Position numbers and translations under genes: made by a program
Source: Nitrosovibrio sp. Nv4
Lineage (GTDB): Bacteria; Pseudomonadota; Gammaproteobacteria; Burkholderiales; Nitrosomonadaceae
DNA length: 54,359 nucleotides
Direction: 5' to 3'
Assembly: GCA_945860135.1 (NCBI GenBank)
Contig: CAMAPK010000014.1
Location: 1 to 54,359, forward strand
Notes under the pieces: model-generated
What the model was told of the DNA's origin: nothing
The model's input: the letters and a program-made list of their open reading frames with translations, nothing else
Database searches by the model: none
Shown here: positions 26,701 through 35,132 of the stretch, in pieces
Numbering within the stretch: the stretch's first letter is position 1
How the letters are laid out: each line of letters begins with the position of its first letter

Positions 26701-28023
26701 ATGAACCAGCCAATTCGTAACCCAAATCCGGCGTTGCCACCTGACGACCCGCAACGCGAAGTACTGCACAACGAGGTGCACGCTCGTCCGGCGGCACGCA
26801 TTCGCCTGCCGGCGCTTGTAGTTTTCATTGCCGTGCTAAATGATGACATCAGCCGTGAAGCGGAATGCCAACACTTGAATCGCCTGCCCGGACAGGGAAA
26901 ATTAACGCCTGCCGATCTGCAAGAGAACTTCCTGCGCCTGCGTTTCACGGATCACACGCTGAAGTGGGAACGCCATAGCGAATTTACCCGTTACTCACTA
27001 GTGCAGGCACTCCCGCCACATGCATCGCTGGACGCAACCAATCCTGAACTGCTCTCTTCATTATCACTGGATGCCGCCTGGCTACGAGCCATTCCTGGCC
27101 GAACTGTAGCAGCCATCAAGCTCGTGATGCTGGCCGAGAACTTGGCTAATCCGGAGGTCTTGCTGGATCGTGCGCGCCACTGGTTCGGCGACCATGCTGT
27201 GGTAGCATCAATGATGGGGCATGGCCATTCGATCGTTGTCACTGACTTCCGCTTGCGGGACAGCGGTTTTGAACGCATGTTGGTGTTGGCCCCAACTGAT
27301 ACTAGCGAGACCCGCGCAGGACGGATCTCGTCACGGCTACTGGAGCTGGAAACATATCGCCTGATGGCATTGCGTGGTCTGCCAGTTGCCAAAGCACTTG
27401 GACCGATGCTGGCTGAATCCGAGGCCGTGCTGTCAACCATCACCGCACGCCTTGAAGGTAAACACGATAGCGACCAAGATCTGCTGGACACACTGGTAGC
27501 GTTAGCGGCGCGTGTGGAGCGGGTGACTGCCGAACACATGTATCGCTTTTCTGCCACGCAGGCTTACGACACGCTGGTACTCCAACGCATCGCTGAGCTG
27601 CGTGAAAAACCTATTCCCGGCACGCAAACAGTGGGCGAGTTCATGCAGCGCCGATTGTCGCCGGCTATCGCCACGGTGGCGGCCACAGCGCAGCGGCTAG
27701 CATCGCTGTCGCAGCGCATCGAACGCGCCGGCGGACTGCTACGCACGCGCGTGGACATCGCCACAGAGGCGCAGAACCAACAGTTGCTGGCTAAGCTGAC
27801 ACGTGGGCAGGAACTGCAGCTACGCCTGCAGAAAACGGTGGAAGGGCTTTCGATCGCGGCGATCTCGTACTACGTGATCAGCCTTGTGCTTTACGCGGGG
27901 AAGGCGGCCAATGCAGCAGGGTTGCCGATCAACCCGGAAATTGCTGCAGGTGCGATGATCCCGGTGGTATTGTGGGGCGTGGCGTGGTTGACGCGGCGGA
28001 TTCACCGACGCTTTCAGGCCTGA
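26701..28023 (+). CDS. DUF3422 family membrane-anchored protein
   Basis: The 440-residue protein opens with DPQREVLHNEVHARPAARI and continues with EFTRYSLV, matching the DUF3422 family of uncharacterised proteins. Most of the chain is soluble, with a helical region around 270-390. Two membrane segments lie at the C-terminus (AAISYYVISLVLYAGKAAN and GAMIPVVLWGVAWL). Function is unknown. It is monocistronic: the next gene starts 281 bases further on. Confidence 0.85.
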   Translation: MNQPIRNPNPALPPDDPQREVLHNEVHARPAARIRLPALVVFIAVLNDDISREAECQHLNRLPGQGKLTPADLQENFLRLRFTDHTLKWERHSEFTRYSLVQALPPHASLDATNPELLSSLSLDAAWLRAIPGRTVAAIKLVMLAENLANPEVLLDRARHWFGDHAVVASMMGHGHSIVVTDFRLRDSGFERMLVLAPTDTSETRAGRISSRLLELETYRLMALRGLPVAKALGPMLAESEAVLSTITARLEGKHDSDQDLLDTLVALAARVERVTAEHMYRFSATQAYDTLVLQRIAELREKPIPGTQTVGEFMQRRLSPAIATVAATAQRLASLSQRIERAGGLLRTRVDIATEAQNQQLLAKLTRGQELQLRLQKTVEGLSIAAISYYVISLVLYAGKAANAAGLPINPEIAAGAMIPVVLWGVAWLTRRIHRRFQA

Positions 28024-28102
28024 GCGTCTGGAGTATCCCCCAGTCGACCTGTCGCGTATGTGTGAATGGCGGTTTCAGAGCTGAAGTCTGACCGTCTCTT
28101 CC

Positions 28103-28231
28103 TGGCACACAGCAGCCGATTAGTGATGCTGCTCCCGCAAGAAATTACTCCTGGTACGGCAACATTCTTTAAATTACATCACGCTATCGGTTCCAGCACC
28201 TGCACGGACTGTGGGCAGATGCTGATCCATT
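28103..28231 (+). repeat. Direct repeat A (left of VTT-like gene)
   Basis: About 129 bases starting TGGCACACAGCAGCCGATTA and ending GCAGATGCTGATCCAT. A diverged copy lies at 28942-29060. Identical blocks include ACGGCAACATTCTTT and TGTGGGCAGATGCTGATCCA. The short frame across it (28066-28305) has no family resemblance. Confidence 0.75.
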
Positions 28232-28262
28232 ACTGTGTAGTACACTACATCGCTATAACGCC

Positions 28263-28290
28263 TGGTCAATTTTCAACCGGCACCAACATC
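28263..28290 (+). repeat. Shared 28-base upstream motif, copy 2
   Basis: TGGTCAATTTTCAACCGG followed by CACCAACATC, 24 of 28 identical to 26643-26670. It ends 14 bases before the start of the VTT-like gene. Confidence 0.5.
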
Positions 28291-28304
28291 GTTGGACTCC
28301 ACTA

Positions 28305-28910
28305 ATGCCAATCGATTTCAGTAACTTGCTCGTAGTATTTGCAGCAGTCTATGTCCTGAATACTATCCCTGCATTCGCCCCGCCGACATGGATGTTCCTC
28401 GCGGTCGTGGAGTTCAATTACCCGCAGCTCAATCTTCTATCGCTGGCTTTAGCTGCCGCAACTGCTGCCACATTAGGACGAATAACACTGGCCACACTGT
28501 CTCAGTCCATCATTCGCAACAAGATGCTCAACACACGAATCAAAGAGAATATCGACATTCTCAAAGATGCGTTGGAACACCGAAAAAATAAGACTATGGG
28601 AGCGCTACTTCTATATTCGTTCACCCCCTTGGCGTCAAACGGCCTGTTTATTGCCTACGGACTGACAACTTTGCCAATCTGGCTGATTGCCGCGCCATTT
28701 TTCACTGGCAGGATGGTGAGCTATGCGGTTTGGATTTTTCTGGGCCAGGAAGCATACAAGAGCCTGGATATCAATGCCGGCCATGTCAGCGAATATCTGG
28801 GCGCTTATTTCATCCTGTCGCAGATTGGATTTCTGCTGCTTATTTATCCTGTTACCAAAGTAGATTGGCGTACAGTGCTGATTGAGAAGAAATTCAGATG
28901 GCTGAAGTAA
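28305..28910 (+). CDS. Multi-span membrane protein, possibly VTT/DedA-like
   Basis: The 201-residue protein has four to five hydrophobic segments. The N-terminal NTIPAFAPPTWMFLAVVEF and the mid-protein PLASNGLFIAYGLTTLPIWLIAAPFFTGRM are reminiscent of the VTT/DedA (SNARE-associated) families, but I cannot claim membership firmly. It is flanked on both sides by copies of a ~120-base repeat, suggesting it arrived or duplicated as a unit. No clear Shine-Dalgarno precedes the ATG at 28305. Confidence 0.65.
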   Translation: MPIDFSNLLVVFAAVYVLNTIPAFAPPTWMFLAVVEFNYPQLNLLSLALAAATAATLGRITLATLSQSIIRNKMLNTRIKENIDILKDALEHRKNKTMGALLLYSFTPLASNGLFIAYGLTTLPIWLIAAPFFTGRMVSYAVWIFLGQEAYKSLDINAGHVSEYLGAYFILSQIGFLLLIYPVTKVDWRTVLIEKKFRWLK

Positions 28911-29410
28911 AAGAATAAGTGGATTCTAAAATGTCTGTTTGTGGCACACCGCAGCCGATTAATGATGCTACTCCCGTAAAGAATTGCTCCTGGCACGGCA
29001 ACATTCTTTCAATTGCATCACAAGCATCGGCGCAAACTGTGGGCAGATGCTGATCCATTGCCGCCCTGGGACTGACGCCCTCAAGCCGGCGACAACCCCG
29101 CCCTGACCTGCTGCAGCGGGTTTCTTGCCCCCCCCCCCTTGCAGGCTGAACCACTATCTCAGATGCGAACGCCTGCATCTATTGGGTATAATCGGCAGTT
29201 GCCTCTCTCAAAAGAGGGGATGTCGAAGCAAAAAATATGTGGTGAGTTTTGTAGCCGAATAACACCAAGCCTGTATCGATGCGGGGTTATGGCTCTATTG
29301 TGAATGTCACCCCCGACATACGGTAGATTTTATTTGATGGATAACATCGGTTTTGGCCGGCATTTCAGTTGGCCCGTAAACCGGTACGAGAATTCAATTA
29401 AGGAGTGTCT
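28911..29410. other. Intergenic region holding repeat B and a C11 tract
   Basis: No gene is supported here. It contains repeat B (28942-29060), a run of eleven C residues (29128-29138), a TATAAT (29187-29192) without a good -35, and a small stem CCTCT/AGAGG (29202-29217). Frames on either strand lack family resemblance. Confidence 0.5.
28942..29060 (+). repeat. Direct repeat B (right of VTT-like gene)
   Basis: About 119 bases starting TGGCACACCGCAGCCGATTA, a diverged, slightly shorter copy of repeat A in the same orientation, 839 bases downstream. The copy has an internal deletion of about ten bases around the position of GGTTCCAGCACCTG in repeat A. Confidence 0.75.
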
Positions 29411-29860
29411 GTGAGCATGAGATCCATAGGTGTTGCATTTATCGCGTTCGTCCTGGCCTGGCCGGTTGCCGCCTGGTCGCAGCAGCCAAAACCACAACCA
29501 AAGCCGCAATCACAGCAACCAGCGCAGCCGCTAATAAGCGGCGATGGCTGGCGCCTGGTCCGCTCGGTACAGCTTGGAACTACAGGCAAATACATCCATA
29601 TGGTGCTGATCGATGCAAAACGTGATGCCGATAAAGCCGTTTATGGCTCTGCACTCCGCAGCCTCTGCCGATCCGCGCCTGATTTCTGCAGAGTGCGGTT
29701 CTGGAACGCGGCACGCAATGTACCCGAAACAATTACCTTCACTGAATCCCAGTTTAAAACACTGCGAGCCGAATATATCCTTAACCGTGCAGGGGGTATT
29801 GAAGAGCTACGCTATGCCTGCACGGTCGCACCTGACAACAAGCAATGCTTTTCGTATTGA
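29411..29860 (+). CDS. Secreted protein of unknown function
   Basis: About 149 residues from GTG 29411 (GGAG five bases upstream; ATG 29417 and GTG 29405 are alternatives). A Sec signal peptide is visible (IGVAFIAFVLAWPVAAWS, cleavage probably after AWS), followed by a Gln/Pro-rich spacer and a small domain with three Cys-containing segments (SLCRSAPDFCRV, RYACTVAPDNKQC). An even number of cysteines in a periplasmic protein hints at disulfides. I do not recognise the family. Confidence 0.7.
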   Translation: MSMRSIGVAFIAFVLAWPVAAWSQQPKPQPKPQSQQPAQPLISGDGWRLVRSVQLGTTGKYIHMVLIDAKRDADKAVYGSALRSLCRSAPDFCRVRFWNAARNVPETITFTESQFKTLRAEYILNRAGGIEELRYACTVAPDNKQCFSY

Positions 29861-29916
29861 TGAATGCAAAAATTTATCTGCTGCCCTCTTTTACTTTGGC
29901 GGCAGTGGCGAGATAA

Positions 29917-29945
29917 TTGACTATCATTAAAATTACGCTTAATAC
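29917..29945 (+). promoter_or_regulatory. Candidate sigma-70 promoter of the RidA-family gene
   Basis: TTGACT (29917-29922) and TAATAC (29940-29945) are separated by exactly 17 bases, and AGGGAG follows before the start codon, giving a very short leader. Confidence 0.6.
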
Positions 29946-29957
29946 AGGGAGCATTTC

Positions 29958-30347
29958 ATGCCGCGCCGATTAATAAGTTCAGGTTCCACGTTTGAACAAG
30001 AAATTGGCTATTCACGAGCTGTTGTAGAAGGCGACTGGATTTTCGTCTCTGGCACAACCGGGTTCGACTACAGCAAAATGACCATCTCCGATGATCTGCT
30101 GGAGCAAGCTGAGCAATGCTTCAGGAACATTGAGATGGCATTGCACCAAGCCGGGGCAAGCTTGCGGGATACTGTCCGGGTAACCTACGTGCTGCCGGAC
30201 GCTACGGATTTCCCCAAGTGCTGGCCAGTTATGCGCAAATATCTTGGCGAAACTAGGCCTGCGGCAATGATGCTCGCGGCCGGCTTATCCGACCCGCGCA
30301 TGCGAATCGAAATCCAAGTGACCGCCCATCGTGGCTGCGGGACTTGA
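29958..30347 (+). CDS. RidA (YjgF/YER057c) family protein
   Basis: The 129-residue protein has the RidA fold signatures: SRAVVEGDWIFVSGTTGFDY, EQCFRNIEMALHQAGASLRDTVRVTYVL, and RPAAMMLAAGL. Canonical RidA deaminates reactive enamine/imine intermediates with an Arg in a conserved R-A-corresponding motif; the C-terminal IEIQVTAHRG stands where RidA has IEIEAVA. It is better described as a RidA-subfamily member than as RidA proper. It has its own promoter and AGGGAG ribosome site. Confidence 0.88.
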   Translation: MPRRLISSGSTFEQEIGYSRAVVEGDWIFVSGTTGFDYSKMTISDDLLEQAEQCFRNIEMALHQAGASLRDTVRVTYVLPDATDFPKCWPVMRKYLGETRPAAMMLAAGLSDPRMRIEIQVTAHRGCGT

Positions 30348-30417
30348 TGTAATGAATGCGGTTCCAGGTTTGTAATTTGTTGCTGCCGACAATCACCCAC
30401 TCCAAGGAGAAAAGCAA

Positions 30418-30801
30418 ATGGCTAAAACGAACACCGTCTTTATCAGTTTTGCGCTCAAGGATACCAAGTACCGCGATCAACTGCTCGAGCAATTGAACAA
30501 GGAACAGACAACTTTCTCGTTTGTCGATATGCCCATCAAGCAATCATGGGAACCTTCCTGGAAAGAAGACTGCCGGAATAAAGTTACTGCTTGTGACGGG
30601 GTGATAGCCCTGATTACGCATCACCTCCTCAGAGCGGATGGCCAGCAGTGGGAACTGCGCTGTGCCTACGACGCCAGGATGCCGGTACTGCTGCTCCAGG
30701 GGGATGCCGAAAAACTGCCGGGCAGACTCCCCGAAGTGGGTGACCGCGATATCGAGGCGTGGACTTGGTCCAACATTTCGTCATTTCTCAATAGACTCTA
30801 G
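30418..30801 (+). CDS. TIR-like (MTH538/DUF1863-type) domain protein
   Basis: The 127-residue protein consists of a single TIR-like fold: first strand TVFISFALKDTKYRDQLLEQL, then FVDMPIKQSW, the conserved WKEDCRNKVTACDGVIALIT, and WELRCAYDARMPVLLL. This is the fold of ThsB in Thoeris anti-phage defence and of other standalone DUF1863 proteins. No ThsA (SIR2/NADase or Macro-containing) gene lies next to it. It has a good ribosome site (aaggag). Enzymatic or signalling role is inference. Confidence 0.75.
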   Translation: MAKTNTVFISFALKDTKYRDQLLEQLNKEQTTFSFVDMPIKQSWEPSWKEDCRNKVTACDGVIALITHHLLRADGQQWELRCAYDARMPVLLLQGDAEKLPGRLPEVGDRDIEAWTWSNISSFLNRL

Positions 30802-30914
30802 CACGCCCGGCCACACGTAAGGAACGGTCACCCAGGTTGACGACGCTGCGGCTGCATGACCGTCTGTTAGCCTGGAGTACCGCTGCTCTTTAAGTGTGGC
30901 TATTCTCCCCGGTA

Positions 30915-32114
30915 TTATTCATTTCGCAGTGCCTCGACTGGATCCAGCCGCGCCGCGCGCATGGCCGGAACAACCCCGGCAGCAAGACCAATCAGCACTG
31001 ATACCCCCAACGCGCCCAGCACGTAATCCCATGGCGTGCTTACCGGCAGGCCGCTCACCAGGGTTTTCAGCAGCCAGGCAAGCCCGGTGCCGACAGCCAG
31101 TCCAACCAATCCGCCCAAGGTGGACAGCACAGTGGATTCCATCAAAAACAGAATACGGATGCGTGCCCGCGTCGCACCCAGAGCAGTGAGCAGGCCGATC
31201 TCGGTAACGCGTTCGGCAACAGCAATATGCATCAAGGTGACCATGCCCACCGCCCCTACCAATAGTGAGACCCCACCCAGAGCGGCAACGGCGAAAGTCA
31301 GCACATCCAACACGGTACCCAGGGTTTCGAGCATTTGCTGTTGCGGCCTGAGGGTGAAATCCTCGCGCCCATGCCTGGCGATCAGGATGCGGCGGGCATC
31401 GTCGATGACAGCCTGTAATGGCGCTCCAGGCAGATAGGCAATCTGAATTTCCATCACACCGGTGCGATTGAAAATTTCCAGTGCGCGCGCAGTGGGGATG
31501 TAGACAGTGTCGTCGAGATCGAATCCCAGCACTTGACCCTTGGACTCCATTACGCCGATGACGCGAAAACGCGATGTACCCACTTGCACGTTGGCGCCCA
31601 GCGGATTGGTATTGCCGAACAGCTCTGTGCGCGCTTTGGATCCCAGCACCGCATAGGCACGCGGATTGCGCGGATCATCCGCAGGCAGGAACTGGCCGAT
31701 CGCCACCTTCATGTTGAACGCGCGCGCAAAATCGGGACCCTCTCCCAGAACGCTGACACGCCGACTGAGGCCGGCGACCCGGACTTCCGCATTACCCATC
31801 AAACCGGCATTGGTATACTGGGCATAGCGGGAAGACTTCAGCGCCACCGCATCCTCGACGGTGAGCGGCCGCGCGCTGCTGATCGCACCCACCGATGCCC
31901 CATGGGTGCTGGTCTTTCCGGGATTGATGCTGAGGATGTTGGTGCCGAACTGGGTGAATTCAGCCAGTACGAAGCGCTGGATGCCTTCGCCGATTGAAGT
32001 CAGCAAGATCACCGCCGCAATCCCTATCGCGATTCCCGATGCGGATAAAAGAGTGCGCGAGCGGTGTGCGGTGAGTGAACGCAAAGCGAAATGCAACGTA
32101 TCGACAGTGTTCAT
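30915..32114 (-). CDS. MacB/FtsX-type ABC transporter permease (second)
   Basis: The 399-residue protein has an N-terminal membrane helix (SASGIAIGIAAVILLTSIG), a MacB periplasmic core domain (about 50-240) and three C-terminal helices of the FtsX fold, ending MRAARLDPVEALRNE as in LolC/MacB relatives. The frame is open back to 32327, but the ATG at 32114 forms an ATGA overlap with the stop of the upstream permease and starts like the family (MNTVDTLHFALRSLTAHRSRT). It is the last gene of a four-gene exporter operon. Confidence 0.9.
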   Translation of the reverse strand: MNTVDTLHFALRSLTAHRSRTLLSASGIAIGIAAVILLTSIGEGIQRFVLAEFTQFGTNILSINPGKTSTHGASVGAISSARPLTVEDAVALKSSRYAQYTNAGLMGNAEVRVAGLSRRVSVLGEGPDFARAFNMKVAIGQFLPADDPRNPRAYAVLGSKARTELFGNTNPLGANVQVGTSRFRVIGVMESKGQVLGFDLDDTVYIPTARALEIFNRTGVMEIQIAYLPGAPLQAVIDDARRILIARHGREDFTLRPQQQMLETLGTVLDVLTFAVAALGGVSLLVGAVGMVTLMHIAVAERVTEIGLLTALGATRARIRILFLMESTVLSTLGGLVGLAVGTGLAWLLKTLVSGLPVSTPWDYVLGALGVSVLIGLAAGVVPAMRAARLDPVEALRNE

Positions 32115-33313
32115 CTTCCTGCCAGCGCCTTTACCGGATCGAGCTGGGCCGCACGTGCGGCCGGCAGGAGACTGGCGAGAATACCAGTCACGAATGCAAT
32201 AGTAACCCCCGCAAGGCTGGCCCACACGGGCGGCCAGGCAGGGAGTTGAGGATAGGCAAGGCGGATCAGCAGGCTGCCGAATTGGCCCAGTACAAAACCG
32301 AGGGCAGCACCTGCCAGCGACAGCCACAGCGCTTCGGCAAAGAATAGCAGCCGGATATCGGCGGAGGGCGCGCCAATGGCTTTCAGCAAACCGATTTCCG
32401 CGGTGCGCTGGCTCACCGCCACCAGCATCACGTTCATCACCAGAATGCCGGCTACGGCCAGACTGATGGCGGCAATGCCCGCCACGCCGAGCGTCAGCGC
32501 CCGCAGAATGCGGTCAAAAGTGGCAAGCACGGCGTCTTGCGTGATGACAGTGACGTCATCCTCGCCATCGTGACGCCGCTTCAGCGTATCGCGTATCGCT
32601 TCCTTGGCAGATTCGATGTCGCTGCGACTTCTGGCCTCGACCAGGATACGGAACAGCGATGCGGTGTTGAACAGCGCCTGGGCGTGATCGATCGGGATGA
32701 TGACGAGCTCATCGGAATTGAAGCCCATCGATTCGCCTTGGATGGCGAGCACGCCCGATACCAGAAAACGCCGATCGCCAAGCCTCATTCGCTGGCCGAT
32801 GACGTTGCCTTGGGGGAAAAACTCCTGCGCGATCTTTGCACCCAGAATGATTTGCGCACTGTACTCTGCGCCCTGTGCAAGAAAGCTGCCTTGCGCAAGA
32901 TTCATATGCCGTATTGGCAGCAAATCCGCCGTACTGCCGAGCACGGTAACTTCGCGCAGACGGCCGGCAGCGGCGAGTTCTGCAACCCCGACATTGAGCG
33001 GCGCATAGCGCTTGACTTGCAACAGTTGGCCAACAAACCGGGCATCTTCCAGCGTCAGGTCGCGCGGGGTTTGCGCGAGCACCGCACCCGGAAATCCGCC
33101 TGCAGTTTCGGCACGCCCCGGCAAGACGATGATCAGATTGGTACCTATCGAGGAGAATTTTCCAACCACATAACGGCGCGCACCATCACCCAGTGCGGTC
33201 AACACTACCACCGCCGCCACACCCAACGCCATCGCCAGAACGATGAGCAGAGAGCGGGTGCGGTAACTCGCAACGGTATTGAACGAGAGCTGCAGCGTAT
33301 CGCGCAGCTTCAT
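32111..33313 (-). CDS. MacB/FtsX-type ABC transporter permease (first)
   Basis: The 400-residue permease has the same plan as its downstream neighbour: one N-terminal helix (LIVLAMALGVAAVVVLTALG), a periplasmic MacB domain, three C-terminal helices, and the ending ARAAQLDPVKALAGR. The two permeases are distinct paralogues and probably form a heterodimer. Start ATG overlaps the ATPase stop as ATGA. Confidence 0.92.
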   Translation of the reverse strand: MKLRDTLQLSFNTVASYRTRSLLIVLAMALGVAAVVVLTALGDGARRYVVGKFSSIGTNLIIVLPGRAETAGGFPGAVLAQTPRDLTLEDARFVGQLLQVKRYAPLNVGVAELAAAGRLREVTVLGSTADLLPIRHMNLAQGSFLAQGAEYSAQIILGAKIAQEFFPQGNVIGQRMRLGDRRFLVSGVLAIQGESMGFNSDELVIIPIDHAQALFNTASLFRILVEARSRSDIESAKEAIRDTLKRRHDGEDDVTVITQDAVLATFDRILRALTLGVAGIAAISLAVAGILVMNVMLVAVSQRTAEIGLLKAIGAPSADIRLLFFAEALWLSLAGAALGFVLGQFGSLLIRLAYPQLPAWPPVWASLAGVTIAFVTGILASLLPAARAAQLDPVKALAGR

Positions 33314-33981
33314 CGCTCATCTGCCACAATTTCGCCGTCACGCATGGCGATACGTCGATGTGCGCGCGCGCCCAGTTCACGGTCATGGGTGACGAGTATG
33401 AGCGTGGCTCCTGCATGGTGCAGCCCTTCCAGCAGCGCCATGACTTCGGCACCAATGCGGTGGTCAAGATTACCGGTGGGCTCATCTGCCAGCAGAATCG
33501 TCGGCCGCAGGATGGTGGCACGTGCAATGGCTACACGTTGACGCTGCCCGCCGGACAATTCCGCCGGACGGTGCCGAGCACGGTCGAGCAGATCAAAACT
33601 CAGCAGCGTTTCATCCACGCGCGCTTTCCGCTCGGCCGGGGCAGTGCCTGCAAGCATCAGCGGCAGCTCGATATTTTCTGCCGCAGTCAAACGTGGCACC
33701 AAATGAAACGACTGAAATACAAAACCGATTTTTTCCCTGCGCACACGCGCCTGTTCGACCTCGGATAGATCGGTGACATCCTTCCCATCCAGTTCGTAGC
33801 GCCCGCTGTTGGGCCGGTCGAGCAATCCGAGAACATTCAGCAGGGTAGTCTTGCCGGAACCCGACGGCCCCATGAGGGAGACGTATTCGCCCGATGCAAT
33901 TTCCAGATTAATCCCGCTCAGCGCGCGCACCTCCTGATCACCCATGTGAAATACGCGTGTGATGGCGGAAAGATGAATCAC
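33310..33981 (-). CDS. ABC transporter ATPase, MacB/LolD type
   Basis: The 223-residue ATPase has Walker A GPSGSGKTTLLN, Q-loop FVFQSFHLVP, signature LSGGQRQRVAIARA, Walker B LLADEPTGNLD and the H-loop VTHD. It is typical of the MacB/LolD/YbbA subfamily that drives mechanotransmission exporters. It is translationally coupled on both sides by ATGA overlaps. Confidence 0.94.
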   Translation of the reverse strand: MIHLSAITRVFHMGDQEVRALSGINLEIASGEYVSLMGPSGSGKTTLLNVLGLLDRPNSGRYELDGKDVTDLSEVEQARVRREKIGFVFQSFHLVPRLTAAENIELPLMLAGTAPAERKARVDETLLSFDLLDRARHRPAELSGGQRQRVAIARATILRPTILLADEPTGNLDHRIGAEVMALLEGLHHAGATLILVTHDRELGARAHRRIAMRDGEIVADER

Positions 33982-35132
33982 GGTTTGAGGGGTTTTTGTT
34001 TGACCTGCACGCCGACTGCTACCCCATCATGATCGGACGATAGCAACACCCGTTCATTCGCACTCAGACCACTGATAACTTCGGTAAACGCCCAGTTGGC
34101 AAGGCCGGTTTCCAGGCTGCGTTCCTGCAGCTTGTTGTCCGCACCCAGCACCAGCACTTTGCCGCCTTGCCGAATCGCCTGGGTCGGTATGCGCAGCACG
34201 TTGTCGCGCCGCTCGATGACAGCCTCGACGTCAGCACTATATCCCACCAGTAAAGGAAGTTGCGGTGGCTCTTCAAAATCCACTTCGACATCCACTGTGC
34301 GCGCCTGTTTTTCCACCTCGGTAACATAGGGCGCAATGCGTCGTATTCTTCCGGCGAAAGTCTGACCAGGGAGAGCATCGAGTGTGACGCGCGCAAGTTG
34401 CCCGGCTTTTAATTTGGGCGCATCGACCTCATCCATCGGCGCGCTCACGTACAAACAGGTGTCATCGATCAGATCTACCGCAGGCGGCGTGGGAATTCCC
34501 GGCGGCGAAGGCGTGGCATATTCGCCCAGCTCACCGGTGATGCGCGCCACAATGCCGGCAAATGGTGCGATCAGCACTGTTCGCTCCAGTCCGGCTTGGG
34601 TCACTTGGATCTGAGCTTGCGCGCGTTTTACATCCGATACGGCAGCATCACAACTGGCCTGGCGGGCACGCGCTTCGGCATCCACAGTCTCGCCCCGCTG
34701 CGGGCTGACAAAACCTTGTGCAGCGAGTTGCTGAGTGCGCTCGGATTCGCGGCGTGCATTGTCTGCGACAATACAAAGTTCGCGTCGGCGCTCTTCGGCC
34801 ATGGTAAGTTGCCGCCGCACCAGCTCACGTTGGGCGGAAAGGTCGCTACTCCACAACTCCAGCAGCACCTGCCCTTCCTGCACCCGCTCGCCTTCCTTCA
34901 CCAGCAGCTTGACGATATGCCCCCCTGCCGCAGGTGCCAGCTTGGCGCGGCGGCACGCCTTGATGGTCCCGGCACGGGTATTCACCACCGTCGCTTCCAC
35001 CAAGCCACGCTCGATGGTAGCAAGCTCTACTTCTATCGGTTTGGGGCGGGTTGCAAACCAGCTCGCAGCAGCCAGTACGACTACAACCACGGCAATGATT
35101 CCAAGGCGGGGCAGGTTTTTTATTTTTGACAT
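33978..35132 (-). CDS. Periplasmic adaptor (HlyD/MacA-type membrane-fusion protein)
   Basis: The 384-residue protein has an N-terminal membrane anchor (LGIIAVVVVVLAAASWFA), a lipoyl half-motif (GGHIVKLLVKEGERVQEGQVLLEL), an alpha-hairpin (about 90-170), the second lipoyl half (APFAGIVARITGELGEYA) and beta-barrel and membrane-proximal domains. It heads a four-gene MacAB-like exporter. No outer-membrane channel gene is adjacent, so a TolC-type protein encoded elsewhere would be needed. Confidence 0.92.
   Translation of the reverse strand: MSKIKNLPRLGIIAVVVVVLAAASWFATRPKPIEVELATIERGLVEATVVNTRAGTIKACRRAKLAPAAGGHIVKLLVKEGERVQEGQVLLELWSSDLSAQRELVRRQLTMAEERRRELCIVADNARRESERTQQLAAQGFVSPQRGETVDAEARARQASCDAAVSDVKRAQAQIQVTQAGLERTVLIAPFAGIVARITGELGEYATPSPPGIPTPPAVDLIDDTCLYVSAPMDEVDAPKLKAGQLARVTLDALPGQTFAGRIRRIAPYVTEVEKQARTVDVEVDFEEPPQLPLLVGYSADVEAVIERRDNVLRIPTQAIRQGGKVLVLGADNKLQERSLETGLANWAFTEVISGLSANERVLLSSDHDGVAVGVQVKQKPLKP

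Noticed and set aside
28066..28305. 79-codon frame across repeat A
   Set aside because: The matching frame in repeat B contains a stop, no ribosome site is present and no family is recognised.
28894..29178. 94-codon minus-strand frame over the C11 tract
   Set aside because: No ribosome site or family resemblance, and it spans repeat B.
32115..32327. N-terminal extension of the second MacB-like permease
   Set aside because: It is Cys/Pro/Arg-rich, antisense-like to nothing but overlaps the first permease in another frame; the ATGA start at 32114 fits the family.
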